From NCBI RefSeq assembly GCF_042186555.1, contig NC_133334.1:18805018-18869017 (forward strand): a stretch of DNA of 64,000 nt. The letters are read 5' to 3'. Position numbers and translations under genes: made by a program. Under the pieces are notes generated by a model, which did not search any database, had not been told where the DNA came from, and saw only the letters and a program-made list of their open reading frames with translations. Below, one piece after another: positions 11,166-21,531 of this stretch; the first letter of the stretch is position 1; every line of letters begins with the position of its first letter. This DNA comes from Aquarana catesbeiana. Lineage: Eukaryota > Chordata > Amphibia > Anura > Ranidae.

Positions 11166-12030
11166 ATCCTTCTTACAAGGTGTTCAGTTCATATGGAAAT
11201 TTGCTCCGGGCCTTTCTTGATCAACGAGAGGCTCTGACCAAACCGGATCCAAGAGAACACGACCTCCATATTAAACTCTAAGCCGCTCTAAGAAAACCGC
11301 TCATCCGGTAAGCGTTCAACTTTCTTTCCAACTTTTTTTTTTTTTTTTTCCCCTCGCACCGACATTCTTCATACAGCTGTGTTTTTCCTTCTCAGTCCAA
11401 AATAGAAAGTTATATATTAAAAAAAGTGTCAGTTAAAAATGGATGCAGGTTGGAGATTGCTCGGCAAAAAACAGACACCCGTAGTAATCTGGAGTAAACG
11501 ACCCTGCAGGTGTTGCTCGGCAATGTGCTTTCACATTTGCATATTCCATTTAATCCTCGGGACGATTATAGATTCTCATTACAGCGCGAACAACGGCGCA
11601 CCGCTGCAAACTTACCAGAAGTCATTCCAGAACTTGGTGGAGACTTAAAGGGGAACTCCTGACCTGGTTTTTAACAGTATGATTGCTTTTATTTTGCCTT
11701 AGTGTAAATCTCAAAATAACGAGTGAGGTTTTCGAAACCTCGACTGTACTTTTGTCCGTAGGGAAGCATTTTTTTTTCTTCTTTCTTTGTCCATACTTGG
11801 TAGATTCACCTTCTCCTATTTGTCTTGGTGACCACTGTCATTGGTATGTGAGGGGAAACCTTCCAATGGGGACATCTATTCCGGTGTCAACTGTATAAGA
11901 GGAGAATTTCCCTCACTTTGGACAGATTTTCTTTCACTGTTTTCCTGGAACAGAAAATGAAGGAAAATCTCCCCAGAGGAAAATAGTCTTCAAAGAAAAA
12001 ACAATTTCTAAGTCTCTTCCAAGTCTTTCC
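11166..12030. other. Non-repetitive intron stretch
   Basis: Apart from a T-run near 11333-11350 no repeat is apparent. The segment 11510-11640 is complex in sequence and contains a perfect octamer ATTTGCAT at about 11536 followed by TTTAATCC. No coding exon is seen. Confidence 0.45.
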
Positions 12031-12434
12031 CATTCCCAGTGGCATTATGTGGTGGTGGGGGGGGGGTGGCCAGTAAAGTCGCCCTGGGCGCAACATTCAG
12101 AGGGGCGCAGACCATACTGAAGCCATACATCCCTGTCTCTCCCTCAGCACAGACCTTGTCCAGACATGCCAGGTCTCTCCCTGACACACTGCAGCAACAG
12201 AGCTGCCAGCACCCTGACAACGGCAGTCCCCCCACTGCCCGAGGGCCCTCGGCCAGCAAACCAGGCAAAAATATAGCTGTCAGTGGCAGGAATGAGTCAT
12301 TGGTTGTTAAGGAGCTGACACCCGCCAGCATCCTAACGACTGAGTCATCCCTGCTGTCAGCTGGGGATTCCCTGCTCTGACAGCAGAATGTAAACAAAAG
12401 AGCTGACATAAAAAATAACAAAAAAGAACTAAGT

Positions 12435-12570
12435 AGTCGGGTCTTGTATGGATATTAAGGGGGGACCCATGCCAACCCCCCCCAAAATGCATAGGCTCCC
12501 CCAAAAAATTCATATCAGATCCTTATCCAAGCATGCATGCCAGGGAAGGAGTGGGGGGACAAGGGTTCCC
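12435..12570. repeat. Divergent fragment of the 61-62.7-kb foldback family
   Basis: GGGTCTTGTATGGAT and CAGATCCTTATCCAAGCATG, then CCAGGGAAGGAGTGGGGGGA, parallel the arm of the large palindrome, which has CATACCAGACCCTTATCCGA and CCAGGAAAGGGGGTGGGGA. The match is partial and only one arm is present. Confidence 0.55.
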
Positions 12571-12845
12571 ACTGATGTAGTTCCACGTCCATCACAATGA
12601 CCACAACGCACAAGAAAAGAAAAAAAAAAAACAGCCCACCGACGCGACTGCCCTGTCACTTGGCTCCTGCCAAATGCCACTTCCCTCCGCAAAGCACCTC
12701 CCACACTCCTCCCCCTTTTCCTGCCAAGCTGTCTGCCCACATAAGGGTCCAGTATGGGTTTTGGGTGGGCTCTTTTGTTTACAATTGCTGACCGAAGGAA
12801 TGACTGATGGTTGTTAGGTCACCGGCGGGGGGGGGCCACCTCCTT

Positions 12846-13447
12846 AAGGCTGGGTTTCGGGTTCACACAAATGCAAATTGGATGTGGATTTTCCCCGCAT
12901 TCAATTCACATGACTGAAGAGTGTGACTGGCTCTCAATGGAGCCAGTTCACACATGTCCAGGGCGGCCGAGGTCCGGATTAAAAAAAAGGGTCCTGTCCG
13001 TCTTTGGGCCTGGTTCAAATGCGAAATCGGGGCAAAAATTCGGACCCTAATCGCATTTGATGCAAAAATTGTACAAGAAGGTCCGGATGGCCGCACTCCA
13101 ATGAAAACATTTTCTTTATTGTTATGATAAATCTATACAGGAAGGATAAAACCACTGACGCGTTTCACACTGTTATAGCAGGTGCTTAGTCTAAGCACCT
13201 GTTATAACGGTGTGAAACGCATCAGTGGTTTTATCCTTCCTGTATAGATTTATCATAACATCATCATTGGAGTGCGGCCATCCGGACCTTTTTGTTCAAT
13301 TTTTGCATATGGTTGCATATTGAGCCTCACCCACGCCTGGAGGGGAGGAGAGATCATTAGGAAGTATACACTTGGAGTGGGTTCCTCCTTTTTGCTTCTG
13401 AATCGCACCTGAATCGTTATACAGGAACGCGCTATGAACCCGGCCTA
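12846..13447. mobile_element. MITE with GGCTGGGTT...AACCCGGCC ends, hosting a palindrome
   Basis: The left end TTAAGGCTGGGTTTCGGGTT and the right end TATGAACCCGGCCTAA are imperfect inverted repeats. The interior carries TTCACACAAATGCAAATTG-type sequence. A 250-bp palindrome (13061-13310) lies inside it. Confidence 0.55.
13061..13310. repeat. Perfect-looking palindrome with a TGAAACGCATCAGTGG core
   Basis: Arms of about 115 bp match from TGCAAAAATTGTACAAGAAG to its mirror near 13300, centred near 13188 (CTTAGTCTAAG). Both arms contain AACCACTGAYGCGTTTCACA or its reverse complement, a variant of the CGAAACGCGTT core. A hairpin of this length would form readily in RNA. Confidence 0.85.
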
Positions 13448-13620
13448 ACAAGCAAACACTCATCCCTATTACTGGTTGTTAGGACACCGGCAGGTGCCGC
13501 CTCTTACCAACCAACACAAATCGCAGGCAAAAACGCCACAAAAAGCACATATACATGCATTTTTGGTGCTACTCCATTGAAGTCTATGGGGCACAAAATC
13601 GCACCAAAGTGGCACAGGCA

Positions 13621-13869
13621 AGAGAAAAACTCACTCAAGCTGTACCGTTATATAGTATAGATGGTGTGTAGAGTAGACGGTGCTCTGGCTAATTAAGCTC
13701 ACAAAAGATCCATAGAAAGTATCGGCCGGCAACTCGACAGCTTTTCCATGCTTTTGATGAAGGCTTAAGGCCGAAACGCGTCCGTTTTTGGATGATGTTA
13801 TTGCTGTAATGCTTACATATTTTCTATGGAGAAGCTGTCGAGTTGCCGGCCTGTACTTTCTATGGATCT
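13621..13869 (+). mobile_element. CGAAACGCGTT-type element flanked by a 15-bp direct repeat
   Basis: AAAGTGGCACAGGCA occurs at 13606-13620 and again at 13870-13884, so the 249 bp between them inserted with a 15-bp target duplication. Inside, GATCCATAGAAAGTA at about 13706 and its reverse complement near 13855 form a foldback, and the core GCCGAAACGCGTCCG sits at about 13770. A duplication of this length is typical of LINE-mobilised sequences, not of hAT or Tc1 transposition. Confidence 0.8.
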
Positions 13870-14389
13870 AAAGTGGCACAGGCATCTTCTCCAAAGTCGC
13901 ATTGCATTTATGTGAAACAGCATTATTGAAAACAATCTGATTTCCATTGTCTGGCAATTTTTTTCTGTGTGACCCAAGTCGCATCTTAAGTTGCATGTGA
14001 ACTTATTGACGATAGGTTAATCAAGCTTGCATTTTGTTTCCTACACTTCTCTTCTTCCTATATAAATAGTATTTGTGTTATACAGAATGTCGGGTTGCTT
14101 CAGTACTATGTAAGTTTTTTTTTCTTTTTCATTTTCAACGCCAGTAGATGCCGGGAACATGCCCAAGAACCTCTGTGCCCGTGCCTTGGTGGTACCTCGG
14201 TGCAGCACTGGCAAAAAATACCAAACCAAGCTTCCAAAAAGTTTGATCAGTTGAGGTTTGGCCAAAGTTTTTTTTTTTCTTTAAATTCATGAACCTCCGA
14301 CCACAACAGAGCAGCAAATGATACAAAATGTTGAAGATTGGTTTAGGAACTTCCTGATGGACCAACCAAACAAGATGCCGGGGGCCAAA

Positions 14390-15350
14390 AAAGATAATAG
14401 AATGGAAACAAATAGAATAGAATAAAAAAAATAGAATAAAATAAAATATAACCATGTTCCTATTCAAATTATTATTTTCTATTCTATTCAAAACAAATTG
14501 ATTCTCTTTGAAGTTTGGGAAATGGTTATATTCTTTCTATACTATTCTATTGTTTTTTTAATTCTATTCTACTGTTTGTCTATTCTATTCTTTTCTATTC
14601 TATTGTCTATTCTATACTATTCTATTCTGTTCCAGTCTTTTCTATTTACATTCCAATTGATTCTATTCAAAATTTGAATTTCGGAAGATGGTTATGATTC
14701 TTTTTATTCTATTCTGTTGTTTTTTTTCTATACTATTCTGTTATTTTCTATTCTATTCTTTTCTATTCTAATCAAATTCGAATTGATTCTGTTTGAATTT
14801 TGGGAAATGGTTATATTCTTTCTATTCTAATTCTATTCTTTTCTATTCTATTATAGTTCATTCTAGTCTTTTTTTTTCTATCCTATTCTTTTTTTTATCC
14901 TTTTCTTTTTCTTAGGTATTCAAATTCAAATGTATTCTGTTTGAAATTTGAATTTCAGAAGATGGTTATATTCTTCTTATTTTATAAAATTATTTTCTAA
15001 TCTATTCTGTGCTTGTATTTTCTATTTTGTTCTGTTTTACTCTATTATATTCTATTCTTCTATGTTCTGTTATATTCTTTTCTATTCTATTTTTTTTTCT
15101 ATTCTATTCCTTTATTTTTTATTTTATTTTATTCCCTTTAGAAATTTGAAAACTATTTGAATTGGAAAACTATTGGAAAACTATTGGAAAACTATTCGAA
15201 TTAATTTTAATTCCTTCCAAAATTATTTTATTCGTTATTTATTCGTTATTTCGGATTCGTTGAAATTCGGTACTATTGTAATTCAGAAGTTTGAATGCAT
15301 TCGAATTTCCAAAAAACGAATTTCAATGCGGAATGAAACAAACTGCACAT
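14390..15350. repeat. (TTCTA)n-rich element with repeated GAAGATGGTTAT blocks
   Basis: Degenerate TATTC/TTCTA runs alternate with islands such as GAATTTCGGAAGATGGTTAT (about 14670, 14950) and TTTGGGAAATGGTTATATTC (about 14512, 14800). The right end reads ACTGCACATGTTTACC, similar to the GCACATGTCTAG ends of the foldbacks at 43-44 and 52 kb. Likely one degenerate mobile element with an expanded pentanucleotide core. Confidence 0.7.
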
Positions 15351-16100
15351 GTTTACCAACCAGATAAGATGGGGGGACAAATACAAATTCCACCAGGAAT
15401 ACATAGATAAAAAGGGGTGACCAGTAGCAGCAGATATAAGGCAGAAACAGCCTTTGGAGACACCTTTTTTGGTCCTGATCCTTTTGGAAATCCGAAAACC
15501 TCCAAAAAATAACAAAATTAGGATTTGGCAATTTAAAATCCATGAAATTTGCTCTGAATGTAACTCAATTCAGAATTTAGAATCGACCCTTATGGCAATG
15601 AGTGACTATCAGGACAACCGCCAAGATGGCGGACTGCTGCGTGTCACCTAGATGAAGGTAGAACTATGCGTTTCCTCAGCTGCAATGCTGATGAATTATT
15701 CATGCGCCTTCGTTGCTCAGCTCAATATTTTAATTGAATTTAAAGATGATGAATTCATTACGCGTTGATTTCAATTAGCGTTATTGGGAATGCGCAGCTC
15801 TGGGGGGAGAAGCAGAGTCCCGGGTTGTGTTGGAATCAAGTAAATATTTGCACCCAGAATAAATTCCTGCAGCTTTCGGGCCGAAGTCCCAAGCCAATTA
15901 CCTGAATCTTGCTTGATTTGCTTGATTAAAGTACACCTGCAGCTCTGGAGGAAACTTTGCTTTGCAGGATGAGGTCATGGTAGGCAAAATATGAAGCTGT
16001 GCATGCGTTTGTATACCAACCACTCAGATGTACAATTGTATACTTAACAAAATTTCAGTCCTGGTCGTTGTGGGTTAAGCCTCCCCATACTTCACCTCAA
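15351..16100. other. Non-repetitive intron stretch
   Basis: No element ends seen. The segment 15690-15830 combines AT-rich homeodomain-like sites (TTTTAATTGAATTTAA, TTCAATTAGCG) with CpG-containing sequence and is noted below as a regulatory candidate. Confidence 0.45.
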
Positions 16101-16106
16101 GCAGGG

Positions 16107-16733
16107 CCAAGGCAAGGGGTGGGCAGGAGGGGAAGCTGCCCCTCATTGCATGTTTCTGGTCAGTGACTGGCAAACACAAGGGCTGGGCAGGAGGGGAAGC
16201 TGCCCCTCATTGCATGTTTCTGGTCAGTGGCTGGCAAACACAAGGGGTGGGAAGGAGGGGCAGCTGCCCCTCATTGCTTGTTTCTGGTCAGTGACTGGCA
16301 AACACAAGGGGTGGGCAGGAGGGGAAGCTGCCCCTCATTGCATGTTTCTGGTCAGTGACTGGCAAACACAAGGGGTGGGCAGGAGGGGAAGCTGCCCCTC
16401 ATTGCATGTTTCTGGTCAGTGACTGGCAAACGCAAGGGGTGGGCAGGAGGGGCAGCTGCCCCTCATTGCTTGTTTCTGGTCAGTGACTGGCAAACACAAG
16501 GAGTGGGCAGGAGGGGCAGCTGCCCCTCACTGCATTTTTCTTTTCAGTGACTGGCAAACACAAGGGGTGGGCAGGAGGGGCAGCTGCCCCTCATTGCATG
16601 TTTCTGGTCAGTGACTGGCAAACACAAGGGGTGGGCAGGAGGGGCAGCTGCCCCTCATTGCATGTTTCTGGCCAGTGACTGGCAAACACAAGGGGTGGGC
16701 AGGAGGGGCAGTTGCCCCTCATTGCATGTTTCT
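16107..16733. repeat. 64-bp minisatellite, about 10 copies
   Basis: The unit contains CATGTTTCTGGTCAGTGACT, GGCAAACACAAGGGGTGGGC and AGGAGGGGMAGCTGCCCCTC. Each unit carries an internal GGGGCAGCTGCCCC-type palindrome (E-box CAGCTG). Copies differ at only a few sites, which suggests recent expansion. Confidence 0.95.
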
Positions 16734-17062
16734 GACTAATTTTTTTTCTATTTTTCCAACCTATTAAACTTTACGTTTTTGATTTTTATTTTGTCAATTT
16801 TTAAAATTTTGTTTAATTTTGTTAGTACCCCAATAAAATCGCACAAATTAAAAAAAAAACCCTCTTTTGTTTGTACATAACTTTGCAGTGCCGCATGCCA
16901 GACTTTTATATTTGCACTCAACAGTAACAAAAATGTATTTAACTATAATCAAAATAGAAAAAAAAAAATGTTGTTTTGTTTTTTTGTTACTTTTGTTTGT
17001 CTAATGAATTGCTTAAAAAAATATATTTTTTGTCAGACTATATATCATGTTTGTATTATTAC
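16734..17062. other. AT-rich intron stretch
   Basis: Long A and T runs with no recognisable gene or transposon end. Confidence 0.4.
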
Positions 17063-18045
17063 TTAAAGGGGTTGTAAACCTTTATGTTTTTTCACTTTAA
17101 TGCATCCTATGCATTAAGGTGAAAAAACACCTGGCAGTGACCGGCCCCCCAGCCCCCCCCATTTTACTTACTTGAGCTCTAGAACTTGACTCGGCGGGGA
17201 CACGCTGTCTCTCTGCCCGGGGTGCTCTTGATTGGATAGATTGATAGCAGCGCAGCCATTGGCTCCCACTGCTGTCAATCAAATCCAATGACACGGGCGC
17301 CGGGGGGTGGGGCCGAGTCCTGCATTCGGCCTCTATGGACGCCAAATGCTGGACTCGGGAGCACGCCCCGCAAGGTAACCCCCCCCGGGAGAGCACTTCT
17401 CCTAGGGAGTTATCTGATGCGGGGAGGAGCCGCGAGAGCCACCGGGGGACCCCAGAAGAGGATGTTCGGGGCCACTCTGTGCAAAACGAGCTGCACAGTG
17501 GAGGTAAGTATGATATGTATGTTGTTTTTTTGTTTGTTTTTTTTTTAAACAAACCCTTACAATCACTTTAATGAGGTTGTTACCCCAACACTTCATACTC
17601 CTGATATGTGCCTGCTGTACCATGTACTTGTATGAGAAAGTCTCCTTTTCTCTTTGTATTGCTTCCATTGTGTGACATCCCTGGTGATCCTGCCAATCCC
17701 TCTGCTTTCCTATTGAAAACTGACCACACTAAGCAGGAGAGCACACCCGTGGTCAGTTCTCCAGGTATGCTGGGAAATCAGCCTGCTCTGCTCCAGTGAT
17801 CAGACTTGTCCCGCTGCACAGCCATTCACTGGGAAGCTCAGTGTGCTGCTGCTTCTCCTCCCCCCAGCTCTTAAGCAGCTGAGAATGGAGGGAATGTGAT
17901 CACTTGTTAAAAAAAAAAAAAAAAAAGTTATTTATAATGTGTTTTTTTTTCTTTTTTTATATATATCTAAAAAAATGTTTTGTATTTCATTTCTATTTTA
18001 AACGGAATGGGTTGTTTTACAAGGTGATCGTTTACAATCACTTTA
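17063..18045. mobile_element. Two adjoining short TTAA-ended MITEs
   Basis: The first (about 17063-17570) begins TTAAAGGGGTTGTAAACC and ends TTACAATCACTTTAA. The second (about 17570-18045) is the reverse complement of 5931-6435 and ends TTTACAATCACTTTAAG. Both have the GGGGTTGTAAA/TTTACAATCACTTTAA termini of a single TTAA-targeting group. The pair closes about 230 bp from the NELL1 exon. Confidence 0.78.
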
Positions 18046-18236
18046 AGATAACAAAGAAATGCATATATTCTTCTTTTTTTTTTTTTCTTAGACAAACTTA
18101 TTGCTGAATAAACAGGTCCATCTGCAGAAATGTAAAAATTGCTGAACTGGTTAAAATGCTTTCACTGCTTGTTCAGAATATATAAATAGTTCAGTGTGCA
18201 CAGTCTGGGTGGAGGTTTTAGTAGAACATGAAAGGT

Positions 18237-18245
18237 CCCCCCCCC
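18237..18245 (-). promoter_or_regulatory. G9 run in the pre-mRNA downstream of a NELL1 5' splice site
   Basis: Nine C on the plus strand read as G9 on the transcript at about +29 to +37 after the donor at 18273, a typical position for an intronic splicing G-run. Confidence 0.4.
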
Positions 18246-18273
18246 TGAATGGACGGAGAGCGTGAAATGTTAC

Positions 18274-18467
18274 CTTGCAGGAGCACACCGAGCAGCGGTC
18301 CTCTTTCAAAGTCCAGACTTGCCCGTTGCGCTTCAGCCCATCATCGTGGGGGCAATCGCCGGTGCAGGACGGTCCCGACGGGCAGAGACAGTCAAAGCCA
18401 CCTTCAAGGTTCACGCAGGCAGAATCGTTCCAGCAGGTGTGCGTCCTTAGTGCACATTCATCAATGT
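18274..18467 (-). CDS. NELL1: NELL1 internal exon: EGF-like module plus start of a VWC module
   Basis: This exon encodes 64 whole codons plus the last two bases of a split Asp codon (194 bp, phase 1 to phase 0). The peptide opens with DIDEC, the calcium-binding EGF signature, and has six EGF cysteines. CVNLEGGFDC fits the Asp/Asn hydroxylation pattern Cx[DN]x4[FY]xC. It then runs into GQVWTLKEDRCSVCSCK, the start of a von Willebrand C module. The acceptor reads TTATATCTTGCAG before the exon and the donor is AAG|GTAACA. NELL1 is a secreted, glycosylated, multimeric protein that binds cell-surface receptors and protein kinase C and promotes osteogenic differentiation; these are family facts, not visible here. 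The motifs ALRTHTCWNDSAC and CPSGPSC match my recollection of NELL1, not NELL2. The next exon lies outside the window. Confidence 0.9.
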
Positions 18468-18789
18468 CTGCAAGATATAAAAAATTCAAAATAAAATACA
18501 TATAAATAATACTGACCTTTTCCATCTCTCTTATACAGAATAATAGAAAACATAATCGTTCCTTAACCAGGACAACTAATACAATGGTATGTGGACTTCT
18601 TTATTTAAAATGCATTTTTAAAACTGCCCTGAAGAAATATTCAAAAGTTTCAAAGGGGAACCAGAAGAATGAAAAAAGACCAATAAAGGCCAACTTGGAT
18701 GGCGCTAAGGCAAAGATGGCGGCTGAAATATGCTTTTTCAACAGTCCTCTATGCAACATACCACTGTGAGTGTTTGTTTTTTTTATTAT

Positions 18790-19851
18790 TATTTTTTTTT
18801 ATTTAACTTTTTAAGATTTTATTAACTTATTTTGGCTCTATGTAACGTCTTTGGCCATCTATTGTGTACAATTGTGTTGCTAGCCATGATTGGTCACAGT
18901 GATCACATGGTACAGACAGGGCCAATCGCAGCCCATCTGTACCATGTGTTTAGCTGTGGCAAATCACAGCTAATCGCAACAATACACACTGAATGAATCC
19001 GTTTCATTTAATAAAAATTGTTGCTTTTATACCAATTAAATTCATTGGTATAAAAGCAATAATGTGTAAAAAAAAAAAAATCCTGAACACTTCCTCAGAG
19101 TAGTACATGGTTACTATGGTAACTGTGTATTGCTCTGGTCACAGTGTGTTTAAAAAAAATTGTAAAAAAACAAAAAAAACAAAATTGGTATAAAAGCAAT
19201 AATGTGTAAAAAAAATTCTGATCACTTCCTCAGAGTAGTACAGGGTTACTATGGTAACAGTCACTTATATGATGACGCTGTCCTGCCCTGGTGACCGTAT
19301 GTTATAAAAAAAGAAAAAAATTGTGATTTTTTTTTTCTTTCTTTTTACAAAAAATTGGAACAAAAAATTACCACTTCAAAAAACTCCTGCCATTTTCAGG
19401 CCTCATGAAATGAGAGAGGCCTCTTAGTACATCAGGATTGATCGATTTTCAGATATATATCCCATAGTTTGCTCTAGAACTTTCCTACAGACTAATAACT
19501 GATTCGAGTTATTTTCACCAAAGAAATGTAGCAGAATACTATTTGGCCTAAAATTTATAAAGAAAGATTTATTTGCAAAATTTTATAACCGAAATTAAGA
19601 AATGTTTTTTTTTTTTTTCTACCTTTTCAGTCTTTCTTCATTTATTTAGCAAAAAAAAACCCCCCCAAAAAAAACAGTGGTGATTAAATGCCACCAAAAA
19701 AGAGCTCTATTTGTGTAAAAAAAGATGATAAAAATGTCATATGGGTATAGTGTGACATGACAGCGCAATTCTCATTCGAACAGCACTGAAAGCTGAAAAT
19801 TAGCCTGGGCAGGAAGGGGGTGAAAGTGCCCGGTATTGAGGGGGGTTAATC
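18790..19851. mobile_element. Degenerate TTAA-family element (about 1 kb)
   Basis: The right part (19560-19851) carries, in reverse orientation, the GATTAAATGCCACCAAAAAA and TGACATGACAGCGCAATT blocks of the family and ends near GGGGGGTTAA. The left part contains a duplicated CTTCCTCAGAGTAGTACA-GGTTACTATGGTAAC block (about 19090 and 19207). Boundaries on the left are uncertain. Confidence 0.6.
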
Positions 19852-19854
19852 ATA

Positions 19855-19970
19855 GCATGATTAAGGCATGACAGCCAAAACGCGTTGGTGTATTCATTTT
19901 GTATTGACCATGTAGCCAATAAAAGTTACATCATGCTGAGGATACTGGCTTGCCGGTTGGATCTCATCTT
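19855..19970 (+). repeat. Copy of the CGAAACGCGTT-type short element
   Basis: The core GCCAAAACGCGTTGGTG lies near 19874-19890 and is followed by CCAATAAAAG near 19917, the same core-then-AATAAA layout as at 5.1 kb. Confidence 0.6.
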
Positions 19971-20149
19971 GAATGTTGAAGTTGCATAAGTGTGGAGACA
20001 CTGAAGCCAGGTCACCGGTTCCTCTGCTCCTTGGCAGGCCATGGTTGAGCATGGGTGATCTGTTGGTGTAGTTTTTGTATAATATAATTTTATAAATTGG
20101 TGTGGGCAATAATTCCTTTTTGGTATAGCAGTGGTAGATGCCAACAGTG

Positions 20150-20453
20150 AGGCCCCATTCACACCTCAGCATTTTGTAGCTTGAAGCCTGAAGCTCCAAA
20201 ACGCTGGAGGAGGAAAAAATTGATTATTCTCTATGGAGATAGTTCACATCTCCACTCCATGTCGCCTGAAGCCCAACGCCTGAAGCTCAAAAAAGTTCTG
20301 GAGCTTTTTTTGTAGCTCAATTCGGGCAGATTTGGGCGTTTTTCTGCTTTTTACATTGGTGACTTTTTGACCTGTAAAAAATCGCGGCAAAAACTTTGTA
20401 AAAATGCACAACTTTTTGCCTTAAAACAATACGCTCAGGTGTGAATGGGGCCT
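20150..20453. mobile_element. MITE with AGGCCCCATTCACACCT ends (304 bp)
   Basis: Left end AGGCCCCATTCACACCTCAG and right end CTCAGGTGTGAATGGGGCCT are inverted repeats. The interior has AGCCTGAAGCTCCAAAACGC and related internal repeats. It is non-coding and its superfamily is not determined. Confidence 0.85.
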
Positions 20454-21329
20454 AAGTTAGATATTCCACCCAGAAGGTCCATTTATCATTTTTCATGGCG
20501 TCGCGCATATGAAGAAATCCAGATTCTGCATCTCGTCACGTAGCCGTCACAGAACGCTCTTCGTATTTCATGCCCCATCATTGAGATTTACCACAAAATC
20601 TGAGTGATTGTACTTGAAGGGATGAGGAACACCACCGTAGCGGCAGATAAGCAAAGGAAACTTTGTGCGGTCCTTCAGAGTGAGTGTCTGCTTAGAGGAA
20701 CATCTAAGGAAGATGGCGTGTCTGCTTAGAGGAACATCTAAGGAAGATGGACTGTCTGTTTAGAGGAACATCTTGTTGCACCGATTCAGATCTCAGCTGG
20801 TCACATTCCGTTGGAATGTTCACACACTGAAAGTATGCTTCACAAATCTTTTGTAGCAAATACAACTGGGAACCATGGAGTGTCCCATTCTAGCTGTCAT
20901 AGAGAGGGATGATCCTGGGGGGGCAAAACAAGAATAAGGGAGCTACGGTAGCTGGTTGGATGAGGTTTCCATGTTGTCATCCTTATCCTGGCTTCACTAA
21001 CTATAGAGCCATTGACCTGGAAAAAGCATGCAGCCAGTGATGTCTAAAAGCCCATTATGCTTGTTGGAGGTAAAAAGCTGACTGTGTAGGGAAGCCAGAA
21101 TGTGGATGGCTTTTCCAGAACCTGCACATTCAATCAATTGAAGACTGAAATGATACATAGGCCTGACAATAAATTATATCAGCGTACACAGGGCATGTAC
21201 AGTATAACCTGTCCTTCAGCCCCACTGCCACTCCTGCCCTTTGTACTTGCTGGCGATTCCTGGGTCTCAAAATCAGAGCTGAGAATTGCTGTTTAAATGC
21301 AGAAGCTGTAGAAGCTGCTGCTGTCAAAG
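20454..21329. other. Non-repetitive intron stretch with a small triplication
   Basis: A 34-bp unit containing TGCTTAGAGGAACATCTAAG is repeated about three times at 20683-20772. The segment 20490-20620 is complex and CpG-containing. No gene is seen. Confidence 0.45.
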
Positions 21330-21366
21330 TTTATAAACATTGATCAGGCAGAAGATAGATACAAAG

Positions 21367-21446
21367 TAACATAGTTACATAGTAGGTGAGGATGAAAATA
21401 GACACAAGTCCATCAAGTCCAACCTATGTGTGTGATTATAAATAAA
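21367..21446 (-). mobile_element. LINE 3'-end fragment (Rex1/CR1-like)
   Basis: AACATAGTTACATAGTAGGT followed by CAAGTCCATCAAGTCCAACC matches the 3' end of the LINE at 7204. It is only the last 80 bp, an extreme 5' truncation. Confidence 0.85.
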
Positions 21447-21531
21447 CATTGTTTAGGCAGATGATACATACAAAGTATCATTGTATAAAAACATTGTTCA
21501 GGTGGGAGATGGAGAAAGCAACATCGTTTAA

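Noticed and set aside
12008..12421. 137-codon reverse frame as a possible exon
   Set aside because: No splice-site pair, no recognisable domain, and overlap with repeat-like sequence at 12039-12110.
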